From positions 1 through 64,000 of the forward strand of contig CAVEQO010000003.1 in assembly GCA_963617965.1 (NCBI GenBank): a DNA stretch of 64,000 bases, in the 5' to 3' direction. The stretch's first letter is position 1; the number at the start of each line of letters is the position of its first letter. The stretch comes from UBA6382 sp963617965. GTDB taxonomy: Bacteria; Bacteroidota; Bacteroidia; Bacteroidales; Bacteroidaceae. Under the pieces are notes generated by a model. It worked only from the letters and a program-made list of their open reading frames with translations, was not told the DNA's origin and did not search any database. A program made the translations under genes and the position numbers. Positions 16,682 through 24,098 of this stretch are shown piece after piece.

Positions 16682-17536
16682 ATGAAAAAAATCAGTTTCG
16701 TTTTTGCCATGTCGCTGGCGGTGCTGGCGGTGAGGGGTGATGATTTCGGCATGTGGTCGGAAATAGGTCTTACGCAGAATCTTGGAGTGAAAGGGCTCAG
16801 TGCTTCCGCCGATGTCGGCTTCCGCGCCAACAACAGTCTGCGCAGTGTGGACAGGTGGAGTGCGGGGTTCGGGCTGAGCTATGACCTGTTCCGCTGGCTG
16901 AAAGTCGGTGCCGGCTATACGTATATGTACAGTTATTCGGATGAGGAGCGCAAGGAAAACTACAAGAGTGACAACGTGACATGGGAGGGCTACAATCTGA
17001 CCCACGGTTACTGGCGTAGCAAGAACCGCTTCACTTTCAGCCTGAAATCCGGTTTCGATGCCGGGCGTTTCTCTTTCTCGCTGCGTGAACGCTACCAGCT
17101 AACCGGCTACAACAGTGCCGGAGTGACCAAAGACAAGTACCGCTTCAACCTTATATATGACGAGAACAACAACATTGTAGGCAAAGTTCCGCAGGGCGGC
17201 TATCCCGAGTATGGCGTGCCTGACCGCAAGGACTCCAAGTCAAAGGAGTATCTGCGCTCCAAGTTGGAGGCTTCTTACAACATACGCAACTGTCACGTGG
17301 ACCCTTTTGTGTCGGTGGAGCTGGAGAACAACCTGCGTGACGGCTTCAAACTTGACGAGGTCCGCTATGTGGCGGGTCTGGAATGGAAAATCTCTAAACA
17401 GGCAAACCTAAGCGGAAGTTACCACTTCAACAAGGGTAGTGACGCAGACAACGATGAAGACCTCAATGCGGTAGAAATCTCCCTGAAGCTAAAGAACCTT
17501 TTCGGCGGAGTGCAGAAAAAACCGAAAAAGAATTAA
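16682..17536 (+). CDS. DUF2490 family protein, probable outer-membrane barrel
   Basis: A 284-residue exported protein with a short signal peptide (KKISFVFAMSLAVLAVRG). It then alternates short amphipathic strands rich in aromatic residues (GLSYDLFRWLKVGAGYTYMY, FTFSLKSGFDAGRFSFSLRE), as expected of DUF2490, a family predicted to form outer-membrane beta-barrels. The last residues (VQKKPKKN) are not a classical barrel-end phenylalanine. It is 51 bases after the DUF4956 gene and likely its operon partner. No function is established. Confidence 0.78.
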   Translation: MKKISFVFAMSLAVLAVRGDDFGMWSEIGLTQNLGVKGLSASADVGFRANNSLRSVDRWSAGFGLSYDLFRWLKVGAGYTYMYSYSDEERKENYKSDNVTWEGYNLTHGYWRSKNRFTFSLKSGFDAGRFSFSLRERYQLTGYNSAGVTKDKYRFNLIYDENNNIVGKVPQGGYPEYGVPDRKDSKSKEYLRSKLEASYNIRNCHVDPFVSVELENNLRDGFKLDEVRYVAGLEWKISKQANLSGSYHFNKGSDADNDEDLNAVEISLKLKNLFGGVQKKPKKN

Positions 17537-17597
17537 AAAAGCCTGGTTTAACCGGCGTGCCCGGAGCAAGAACGGGTGCTGATGTACAAAAACGAAA

Positions 17598-17627
17598 AAA
17601 CCTGTGGAACCGAAATTCCGCAGGTTT
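17598..17627. terminator. Bidirectional terminator between DUF2490 gene and small lipoprotein gene
   Basis: AAACCTGTGGAA (17598-17609) pairs with TTCCGCAGGTTT (17616-17627), twelve pairs with one G-T, around a six-base loop. A six-A run on the left gives a good T run for leftward transcription, so it mainly serves the lipoprotein gene at 17661. It can also end the VTC operon. Confidence 0.8.
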
Positions 17628-17660
17628 CAATCTCTCTAGTAATTGTGCTAGACAAAGCGA

Positions 17661-17843
17661 TTACTCTGCTACAGTTGCAGTCGTATCGCCAGCAGTTGCA
17701 GTTGTGTCTTCAACTGTAGCAGTTGTGTCAGAGTCCTGAGCAACTACAGTGTCAGAGTCCTGAGCAGCGCCCTTCTGTGCGTTGCCGCAAGAAGCGAAAG
17801 ACATAGCAGCAAGTGCTACAAAAGCGAACAATAACTTTTTCAT
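17661..17843 (-). CDS. Small acidic, Thr/Asp-repeat lipoprotein
   Basis: A 60-residue lipoprotein of unknown function. The signal peptide KKLLFAFVALAAMSF ends in the lipobox FASC, so mature protein begins at Cys19. What remains is only about 40 residues, made of imperfect repeats: QDSDTVVA then QDSDT, followed by three units of DTTAT(V/A)x. There are no acidic residues just after the Cys, so it lacks the usual surface-export signal and may stay in the periplasmic leaflet. The gene has a good promoter and its own terminator, which argues that it is real and expressed in spite of its size. Confidence 0.75.
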   Translation of the reverse strand: MKKLLFAFVALAAMSFASCGNAQKGAAQDSDTVVAQDSDTTATVEDTTATAGDTTATVAE

Positions 17844-17891
17844 TTCTTTCCGTGTTTAGAAGTTAAACGAATTGTTTATTAAAACCGAGTG

Positions 17892-17921
17892 CAAAGGTAG
17901 ACACTTTTTTGGACGTGCAAA
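17892..17921 (-). promoter_or_regulatory. Promoter of the small lipoprotein gene
   Basis: On the minus strand TTTG (17918-17921) precedes TACCTTTG (17892-17899) with 18 bases between, one less than the usual minimum. The -7 element matches exactly and leads to a start near 17885, about 40 bases from the ATG. Confidence 0.7.
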
Positions 17922-18013
17922 CGATTTTCCCGTTTTTTTTTGCGTTGTTTTTGTAACATTTTTTATTCGTGCTGATTATCAACAAGTTGGCAGGACAGAA
18001 AAAACCCCCGGCC

Positions 18014-18044
18014 TTTGCTGATTTACGATATTTTGTTAACTTTG
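18014..18044 (+). promoter_or_regulatory. mtaB: Promoter of mtaB (TTTG-N19-TAACTTTG)
   Basis: TTTG at 18014-18017 and TAACTTTG at 18037-18044, spaced by 19 bases, match the Bacteroidota consensus exactly. Transcription near 18051 would put the GTG start at 18070 only about 19 bases into the message. Confidence 0.85.
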
Positions 18045-18069
18045 CGTTTCAAATCATAAAGGTTTATAC

Positions 18070-19446
18070 GTGAACAGGTCAGGATGGACACTTAAAGCGG
18101 CATATGTGACGCTGGGCTGCAAGCTGAATTTTGCCGAGACATCGACTTTGGCGGACAGGCTCTGTGAAACGGGAATTGCGAGAGCCGCAGAGGGTGAAGT
18201 TGCCGACATATGCATTGTCAACACGTGTAGCGTTACGGAAACGAGCAACCACAAATGCCGTCAGGCCATAAGCCGCATGATACGCCGAAATCCCGGTGCC
18301 ATGATCGTGGTGATGGGGTGCTATGCCCAGCTGGCCGGCTGCGAACTGGCGGAAATGGATGGTGTGGACGTGGTGATAGGAATGGAAGACAAGAGCCGTG
18401 CCGTAGAGATAATCCGCGCGGCATACGAAGAGCGTTCCGCCGCATCGGTACCGGACGGGGCAACCGGCAGCACTGAAGTTGCGCTGCACCGTTGGCACGG
18501 GGTGGACCGGAAAGACATACGCACGTTTGTGCCATCGTGTTCGCGCGGCGAGCGCACGAGGTTTTTCCTTAAGGTGCAGGACGGGTGTGACTATTTCTGC
18601 TCGTACTGCACCATATCGTTTGCCCGCGGCCGTAGCCGCAACGGTTCGGTGGACAGCCTTGTGGCGCAGGCAGAAGACGCGGTGCGGCGCGGCGGGCGCG
18701 AGATAGTCATCACGGGAGTGAATACCGGTGATTTCGGCAAGAGTACCGGCGAGACCTTTCTGGACCTGATAAAAACCCTTGACAGGGTGGATGGGGTGGA
18801 ACGCTACAGGATTTCGTCGATTGAGCCGAACCTGCTCACACCCGACATAATGGATTTCTGTGCCGGATCGAGGCGGTTCATGCCCCACTTCCACATTCCT
18901 CTGCAGAGCGGCAGCGACAACGTGCTGCGCCTCATGCGCCGCCGGTATGACACGAAGCTGTTTGCTTCGCGCGTGGACTACATAAGGAAAGTGATGCCCG
19001 ACGCTTTCATAGGCGTGGACATCATCGTGGGTATGCGCGGCGAGACGGAGGAATTCTTCGCAGACTCGCTGGCGTTCGCTTCGGACATTGACGTGTCGCA
19101 GTATCATGTGTTCAGTTATTCCGAACGTCCCGGCACGGCGGCACTGCGCATCCCCCTTGTTGTGGACGAGCGTGAGAAACGCCGGCGGAGCAAGGAGATG
19201 ATGGCTCTGTCGGAGCGCAAGAGGGTAGAGTTCTACGGAAAACACATCGGCACGGTGCGTCCGGTGCTGACGGAACACAGTCATGCGGGCTTTGCGGCCA
19301 GAGGGTTCACCGACAACTACATAAGGGTGGAAGTCCCGCCCGGAGAGGACGGCACCATTGCCGACAACAGCATAGTGAGATGCAGGCTTGCGGGTTTCAA
19401 CCCCGACAGGAGTGCGCTGGTCGGCGAGCCCGTTCTGAATGGGTGA
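18070..19446 (+). CDS. mtaB: tRNA t6A37 methylthiotransferase MtaB
   Basis: A 458-residue radical SAM enzyme that adds a methylthio group to t6A37 of tRNA (ms2t6A). The N-terminal UPF0004 domain carries its three cluster cysteines in YVTLGCKLN, VNTCSVTE and VVMGCYAQ. The radical SAM motif CDYFCSYC is near residues 171-178, and a C-terminal TRAM domain ends the protein. The start is GTG at 18070; no ATG lies upstream in frame after the promoter. It belongs to the MtaB rather than the MiaB or RimO branch by its length and LGCKLN motif. The glycosyltransferase gene follows after 36 bases. Confidence 0.92.
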   Translation: MNRSGWTLKAAYVTLGCKLNFAETSTLADRLCETGIARAAEGEVADICIVNTCSVTETSNHKCRQAISRMIRRNPGAMIVVMGCYAQLAGCELAEMDGVDVVIGMEDKSRAVEIIRAAYEERSAASVPDGATGSTEVALHRWHGVDRKDIRTFVPSCSRGERTRFFLKVQDGCDYFCSYCTISFARGRSRNGSVDSLVAQAEDAVRRGGREIVITGVNTGDFGKSTGETFLDLIKTLDRVDGVERYRISSIEPNLLTPDIMDFCAGSRRFMPHFHIPLQSGSDNVLRLMRRRYDTKLFASRVDYIRKVMPDAFIGVDIIVGMRGETEEFFADSLAFASDIDVSQYHVFSYSERPGTAALRIPLVVDEREKRRRSKEMMALSERKRVEFYGKHIGTVRPVLTEHSHAGFAARGFTDNYIRVEVPPGEDGTIADNSIVRCRLAGFNPDRSALVGEPVLNG

Positions 19447-19482
19447 CATCCGTGACGCAGACTGCGGAAACAAGATACATTG

Positions 19483-20511
19483 ATGAAACAGATGAAAGAC
19501 ATATCGGTTATCATATTGAACTGGAACGGTGCGGAGATGCTTCGCAGATTCCTTCCTTCAGTAGTGAAACATTCCGCTGAAGCCGAAATCGTGGTCGCCG
19601 ACAACGGCAGTACGGACAATTCGCTGGAGATGCTGGCAGACGAGTTTCCAGTGGTGAAAACCATCCGCTTTGACAGAAACTACGGTTTTGCTGAGGGGTA
19701 CAACAGAGCCATTGCGCAGACAAAGACCCCCTATACCCTGTTGCTGAATAGCGATGTGGAAGTCACAGAGGGGTGGCTCGTGCCGCTGCTTGCTTTTATG
19801 GAGGAACACCGTAGCGCGGCGGCCTGCCAGCCGAAGATACGGAACTGCAACCACCGTGACTTCTTTGAGTACGCCGGTGCTTGCGGCGGATTTATGGACA
19901 GTCTGGGCTACCCTTATTGCCGCGGGCGGATAATGGGCACGGTGGAGCGTGACGAGGGACAGTATGACGGCGCTGCCGTGCCAGTGTTCTGGGCTACGGG
20001 GGCGGCATTGCTTGTGCGCACGGACATATACAATAAGGTAGGAGGGTTGGACGAGCGTTTCTTCGCTCATCAGGAGGAGATAGACTTCTGCTGGCGTCTG
20101 CACAGCCGTGGCTACGGTGTGTGGTGTGTGCCGGAAAGCGTGGTGTACCACCTCGGGGGAGCCACGCTCGACAAATCGAACCCGCGGAAGACATTTCTGA
20201 ATTTCCGCAACAACCTGCTCATGCTACACAAGAACCTGCCGGCCGGCAGACGCACGGCGGTGATGGCCGCGCGTTATTTCATGGATTATCTGGCGGCTTT
20301 TCAGAAACTGTTGTCAGGCAATGCCAAAGAAGCCCTCTCCATCGTGAGGGCAAGGTTCGAGTATTCCCACATGTGCCATGAGTTTGACGAAAAACGCAAG
20401 GAGAACCTTGAGGCTACGGTAGTGGATGTCATCCCGGAAATGCATCCGCGATCCATACTGTGGGCGTATTATGCCAAGGGTGTGCGCAAGTTCTCGCAGT
20501 TAGGGAAATAA
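19483..20511 (+). CDS. Family 2 glycosyltransferase
   Basis: A 342-residue GT-A glycosyltransferase, related to WbbL-type rhamnosyltransferases. Visible are the nucleotide-binding start SVIILNWNG, the DNGSTDNS loop, the metal-binding LLNSDVEV near residue 89, and the acceptor-side segment GLDERFFAHQEEIDFCWRL. There is no membrane segment, so it acts at the cytoplasmic face, probably on cell-envelope glycans. The rfbD gene elsewhere in the window makes a possible donor, but no direct link is shown. ATG 19483 was used; ATG 19492 is also possible. Confidence 0.88.
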   Translation: MKQMKDISVIILNWNGAEMLRRFLPSVVKHSAEAEIVVADNGSTDNSLEMLADEFPVVKTIRFDRNYGFAEGYNRAIAQTKTPYTLLLNSDVEVTEGWLVPLLAFMEEHRSAAACQPKIRNCNHRDFFEYAGACGGFMDSLGYPYCRGRIMGTVERDEGQYDGAAVPVFWATGAALLVRTDIYNKVGGLDERFFAHQEEIDFCWRLHSRGYGVWCVPESVVYHLGGATLDKSNPRKTFLNFRNNLLMLHKNLPAGRRTAVMAARYFMDYLAAFQKLLSGNAKEALSIVRARFEYSHMCHEFDEKRKENLEATVVDVIPEMHPRSILWAYYAKGVRKFSQLGK

Positions 20512-20538
20512 ACAGCATGCGTACTTGCCGGATTCTTT

Positions 20539-20766
20539 TCAATGCTCTTCGGTGAAGTCGATGTATTCGCCCTCGCCTTTCTCTATCGGCTTCCGGGGGC
20601 TGCCGTGCGCTTTTTTCTGCGGTTGTGCCCCCTCTGTACGGTCTTGGCTTTTTCTGCGGTTGCTGTTCGGGGCAGTGCCCTTGAACGCATCGTGCCAGAT
20701 ACTGCCAACCGCCTTGACGCAATAGTATGTTATGACAAGCAATATCAGTATGGTCAGAATGCTCAT
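20539..20766 (-). CDS. DUF4834 family small membrane protein
   Basis: A 75-residue protein with one N-terminal membrane helix (MSILTILILLVITYYCVKAV), then a basic, low-complexity linker, and a C-terminal EGEYIDFTEE motif that is the hallmark of DUF4834. Function is unknown. It lies 102 bases downstream of pssA on the same strand, and converges with the glycosyltransferase gene (28 bases between stops). Confidence 0.75.
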   Translation of the reverse strand: MSILTILILLVITYYCVKAVGSIWHDAFKGTAPNSNRRKSQDRTEGAQPQKKAHGSPRKPIEKGEGEYIDFTEEH

Positions 20767-20868
20767 GGAAAGAGGGATTCGGTTGTTGTATGTCTGATAT
20801 ACAAGCAGTGTGCCAAGTGCCAGTGACGGAGGAGAAAACAGTTTGCAGGCAAAGAGAGTGCGGCAGTG

Positions 20869-21633
20869 CTATCTGATTTTGCGGGTACAGAGCAACGACA
20901 GGACCACATACCAGACAATGCACAGTCCTATACCCGTGGTGATGTTTTCAGGCCCGATCAGAATGGAAGCAATGACAAGCACGGCCGATGAAAAGAGGAA
21001 GATGAACCGTACGGAATTGTCCCGCCAACTGAAATTCTTGAACTTAAGAGCAAAAAGAGGCATTTCGCTTACCAGCAGAGCAGAAGAGACCGCTGTTGTT
21101 GCCACCAGCGCGAAGATACCTGCAAGGCAGGTCGAGGAATCCGTGGAGGCCGAGAGCCCGAGACAATGCCTGTCGAGTTCTATCGCGACAGACGAGAGCA
21201 GCAGTGCATTGGCTGGTGTGGGCAATCCCAGAAAGCTTGAGGTCTGCCTGGTGTCGATGTTGAACTTGGCCAACCGCAGTGCCGAGAAAGCCACAATGAG
21301 GAATGCCACTACGTTGATGTGGGAAAGAACTGCATCAGCAAGGGGGCAAGACTGTAGCCCACAGTGACTGGCAAGATTGCCGATAAGCGAGAAAAACATT
21401 GCCGACGGAGCGAATCCGAAAGTTATCAGGTCGGCCAGCGAGTCGAGCTCCACGCCAACAGGTGACGAGACGTGCAGCTTCCTTGCGGTGAAGCCATCGA
21501 AGAAATCAAACACGGCTCCGAGGATTATGAAGAACACGGCTTCGGTATACCGTCCGCAAAAAGCCAGCCGGACAGCTATGCTTCCGCACACCAGATTGCA
21601 CAGGGTGATGATATTGGGGAGATGCCGTTTCAT
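20869..21633 (-). CDS. pssA: CDP-diacylglycerol-serine O-phosphatidyltransferase
   Basis: The membrane enzyme that makes phosphatidylserine from CDP-diacylglycerol and serine. The 254-residue protein has several membrane segments and the complete CDP-alcohol phosphotransferase motif DGxxAR-x8-Gx3Dx3D, seen as DGFTARKLHVSSPVGVELD followed by SLAD, near residues 45-67. Its start overlaps the end of psd by four bases, so both steps from CDP-diacylglycerol to phosphatidylethanolamine are translated together. Confidence 0.94.
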   Translation of the reverse strand: MKRHLPNIITLCNLVCGSIAVRLAFCGRYTEAVFFIILGAVFDFFDGFTARKLHVSSPVGVELDSLADLITFGFAPSAMFFSLIGNLASHCGLQSCPLADAVLSHINVVAFLIVAFSALRLAKFNIDTRQTSSFLGLPTPANALLLSSVAIELDRHCLGLSASTDSSTCLAGIFALVATTAVSSALLVSEMPLFALKFKNFSWRDNSVRFIFLFSSAVLVIASILIGPENITTGIGLCIVWYVVLSLLCTRKIR

Positions 21634-22370
21634 CGCATGGCATCGGTCTGTGCGTCTGCGGAAGCCCGCAGGGTGGCGATTACTGTGCCGTTGCCCACAG
21701 TGGGCTGTCCCATGGTGACCCTGATGTCGCTGTCGACAGGCAGGAAGAGATCAACGCGACTGCCGAACTTGATAAACCCGAGGTGCTCGTCTATATAGCA
21801 CTCTTCATCGCACCGCGCATAGGTGACTATCCGCCTCGCCATGGCACCGGCAATCTGCCGCACGAGGATTTCCCCGTATTTCCCGGTGTCGATCACGATT
21901 GTCGACCGTTCGTTTTCCATGCTTGCCTTGGGCAGCCACGCCTTGTGGAAGTTGCCGTTCTGGTGTGTCACCTGTCTGACGATGCCGTCTACGGGAAACC
22001 AGTTGGCATGAACGTTTGTCAGTGACATGAATATCGATACCATCTTGCGTCTGGCGTGGAAATACTCCTGTTCGTCAACCTCCTCAATCACCACGATCTT
22101 GCCGTCGGCAGGAGCAACGACAACGCCTTCGGTATCTCCTTTGAAATAACGTATCGGGCAGCGGAAGAAGTTGACCATTATACCGTACACTGTGAGCGAA
22201 ACGGCCAACAATATGCAGAAAATATAAGGCAGGTCAAGAATTTTGACGAAAACCCAAAGGAATATGGCGTTGGCTATCAGGAGAGCCACTGCCATGACGG
22301 TCAGTGTGGAAGTTCCCTCGTGGTGAATACGTATCTTCTTGAGTTTTTTTATCCTTTTCAGCGTTTCCAT
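21630..22370 (-). CDS. psd: Phosphatidylserine decarboxylase proenzyme
   Basis: Converts phosphatidylserine to phosphatidylethanolamine. The 246-residue precursor has two hydrophobic segments near residues 20-65, the VVVAPADGKIVVIEEV stretch, and the self-cleavage site GFIKFGSRVDLFLP, where the chain breaks between Gly and Ser to form the pyruvoyl cofactor. This GS-type short form lacks the long N-terminus of the E. coli enzyme. ATG 22370 (METLKRIKKLKK) is preferred to the in-frame ATG at 22409, which lies inside the -7 element at 22407-22414. Confidence 0.93.
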   Translation of the reverse strand: METLKRIKKLKKIRIHHEGTSTLTVMAVALLIANAIFLWVFVKILDLPYIFCILLAVSLTVYGIMVNFFRCPIRYFKGDTEGVVVAPADGKIVVIEEVDEQEYFHARRKMVSIFMSLTNVHANWFPVDGIVRQVTHQNGNFHKAWLPKASMENERSTIVIDTGKYGEILVRQIAGAMARRIVTYARCDEECYIDEHLGFIKFGSRVDLFLPVDSDIRVTMGQPTVGNGTVIATLRASADAQTDAMR

Positions 22371-22406
22371 ATACGTTACACTTATGTACGAAATGAGATA
22401 TAAATG

Positions 22407-22414
22407 CAAATGTA
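22407..22414 (-). promoter_or_regulatory. psd: -7 element (TACATTTG) for psd-pssA-DUF4834
   Basis: On the minus strand TACATTTG matches TAnnTTTG exactly, 36 bases before the psd ATG. The -33 half is not clear. It lies in the 154-base gap between marR-type gene and psd and is the only candidate there. Confidence 0.5.
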
Positions 22415-22524
22415 CGTATTTTTATCGGTATGCAGGTATTTTTGCCGTGCCTTTTTGACCAGCCGCCGCTTTGCGTATCCGAGGGGTGGCGGAGCGCAAG
22501 GAGGGACGCTGTTTCTTTCCGCAT

Positions 22525-23076
22525 TCAGTGTCCGGAGGTCTTGTTGCCGTGCATGCGTCGCACGGAACGCTTGTGTTCTTCAGACCTTCTGTGATGTTCG
22601 CGTGCGTGCTCTTCGGCAATCTGCAGCTCTTTTGTACGGAGGTTCTGCAATACGGTGTTGAGGCTGTGCTGCGAAATCATGATGTCCATTTTGGACAGTC
22701 CGCGCAGACTTTCCTTGAGAGTCCTTACGGCGATGGCCTGCGCTCTGGCGACCACTGCCGAACCCTTGCGGGTGAGAGCGATGTAGTTGTTCCTCAAGTC
22801 TGTGCGTGCCTTGCGGCGCTCGACAATCTTCATGTCTTCCAGTGCGGAGACGATACGGCTCATTGTCGGCTTGCTCATGGCAGTGGCGTTGCAGAGATCC
22901 TGCTGTGTGCAGATGTCGCGTTGGCTTGCAGCCACGAGCACGTCCCACTGGTCGTCGCTTATCTCGATGCCGGCATTGTGGAAGTCCTCGTTGAGTCTGC
23001 GCCGCAGCGCATTGCTGACTTTCCCGTTCATCAGTGCGAAGATAAGGCGGTAGTCTATGGTGAGGGGACTGCTCAT
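22525..23076 (-). CDS. MarR-family transcriptional regulator
   Basis: A 183-residue DNA-binding protein. The winged helix-turn-helix lies at about residues 45-110 (QQDLCNATAMSKPTMSRIVSALED then the wing RRKARTDLRNNYIALTRKG), flanked by dimerisation helices. The C-terminal 30 residues are unusually rich in His, Arg and Glu (AREHHRRSEEHKRSVRRMHGNK) and could bind metal, which is only a guess. Ligand and targets are unknown. It follows the GH25 gene by 24 bases and is probably co-transcribed, so autoregulation of that pair is plausible. Confidence 0.88.
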   Translation of the reverse strand: MSSPLTIDYRLIFALMNGKVSNALRRRLNEDFHNAGIEISDDQWDVLVAASQRDICTQQDLCNATAMSKPTMSRIVSALEDMKIVERRKARTDLRNNYIALTRKGSAVVARAQAIAVRTLKESLRGLSKMDIMISQHSLNTVLQNLRTKELQIAEEHAREHHRRSEEHKRSVRRMHGNKTSGH

Positions 23077-23100
23077 ATGCGGTTGTTCTTGTTGCCGGTG

Positions 23101-23916
23101 TCAGAGGAGAATGTCTTTCAGTGTGGTGTTGGAACTGAAGCGGTTGAGGTCTACATCGCCGGGAATCCCGTTGATGTGCCCGTGCTCGGTAAATTGCCAG
23201 ATATTGTGGCTTTTCCCTCCGAGTTCGGGCTGCCGGTGGTTGTAGCGTGCAACGAAGAGAATCAGATTGTCGAATCTGGGCGAAAGGCAGTTCTTGTAGA
23301 ATCTGTGGCTGCAGTACAGAACGGGAGCGACCCCGTAGTGTTCCCTGACGAGTTGCACGAACTTGGCTATGCTGTCCTGTTTCTGCCGTGCAGTCCATTC
23401 GTCAACCTTGTTTTCCTCTATGTCAACAACAGGAGTAAGGTCTTGTTTGTGGTCGCCGACAACGCCTATGAAAAAATTGAATTGCGTGCGCATACTGGTT
23501 TTTGTGGTTAGCAGGTGGTAGGCTCCAACCTTAAGCCCGAACTTGCGTGCCTGTACCGTGTTGTAGGCAAACAGCCTGTCGCGGTGTCCGTATCCCTCGG
23601 TGGCCTTGATGTAGACAAATTTTATATTGGGGTCTTTCGCCACGGTCTCCCAGTCTATCGTGCCGTTGTGATGCGACACGTCAATGCCGTCGTACAGCTC
23701 ATATTTGTCCGGGCGGTAAGTGCCGGCGACCTTGTAATACAGGCTGTAGAAAACGTTGGGGAGCAGAAAGCAGACGACAAATCCCAACATAAGGACCACG
23801 AACACGCTGATGCAGAGTGCGCGGACGAGTCGGGTCATGATTCCCACGGATTTGCCAATCCGCTTCCCGGGGGAGCGTTTGCCATGGCGCTTCATGTGTC
23901 GGCTGTTTCTTTTCAT
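23101..23916 (-). CDS. GH25 family lysozyme-like protein, membrane anchored
   Basis: A 271-residue protein with a basic N-terminus, one membrane helix (ALCISVFVVLMLGFVVCFLL, about residues 33-52) and a GH25 domain at about 80-265. Family motifs with the catalytic acids are present: GIDVSHHNGTIDW near 83, FVYIKATEGYGH near 108 and PVVDIEEN near 172. GH25 enzymes cleave the MurNAc-GlcNAc bond of peptidoglycan. With its single N-terminal helix the domain should face the periplasm, fitting a wall-remodelling role. The -7 element TATATTTG lies 30 bases upstream. Confidence 0.9.
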   Translation of the reverse strand: MKRNSRHMKRHGKRSPGKRIGKSVGIMTRLVRALCISVFVVLMLGFVVCFLLPNVFYSLYYKVAGTYRPDKYELYDGIDVSHHNGTIDWETVAKDPNIKFVYIKATEGYGHRDRLFAYNTVQARKFGLKVGAYHLLTTKTSMRTQFNFFIGVVGDHKQDLTPVVDIEENKVDEWTARQKQDSIAKFVQLVREHYGVAPVLYCSHRFYKNCLSPRFDNLILFVARYNHRQPELGGKSHNIWQFTEHGHINGIPGDVDLNRFSSNTTLKDILL

Positions 23917-23945
23917 GGATAGTGCGGTGTACGTTTTTTGCGATG

Positions 23946-23953
23946 CAAATATA
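23946..23953 (-). promoter_or_regulatory. -7 element (TATATTTG) for the GH25-marR pair
   Basis: Exact TAnnTTTG match on the minus strand, 30 bases before the GH25 ATG. The best -33 candidate is CTTG (23970-23973), at a short 16-base spacing. Confidence 0.5.
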
Positions 23954-24059
23954 CTTAAATATATGTATCCAAGGCGGTTTGATACGGAGATTTAAGTAGC
24001 CTTTTCAGAAAAACGCGTATTTTCCCTTTCTGTTTTTAGCGTATGAAAAAGGTTATTCT

Positions 24060-24067
24060 TATTTTTG
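24060..24067 (+). promoter_or_regulatory. -7 element (TATTTTTG) for the Rid-family gene
   Basis: TATTTTTG matches TAnnTTTG and is preceded after 21 bases by TTTA (24035-24038), a one-mismatch -33. The ATG at 24099 would be about 25 bases into the transcript. Confidence 0.5.
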
Positions 24068-24098
24068 CGTTGGAATTAAAGAGGCAAAGTGCGAAGCC

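Noticed and set aside
18079..19473. A 464-residue minus-strand frame opposite mtaB
   Set aside because: Antisense shadow of a confident gene with radical SAM motifs; no recognisable domain.
20429..20923. A 164-residue minus-strand frame over the DUF4834 gene
   Set aside because: It uses a different frame from DUF4834 and pssA, overlaps the glycosyltransferase end, and has no membrane or domain pattern.
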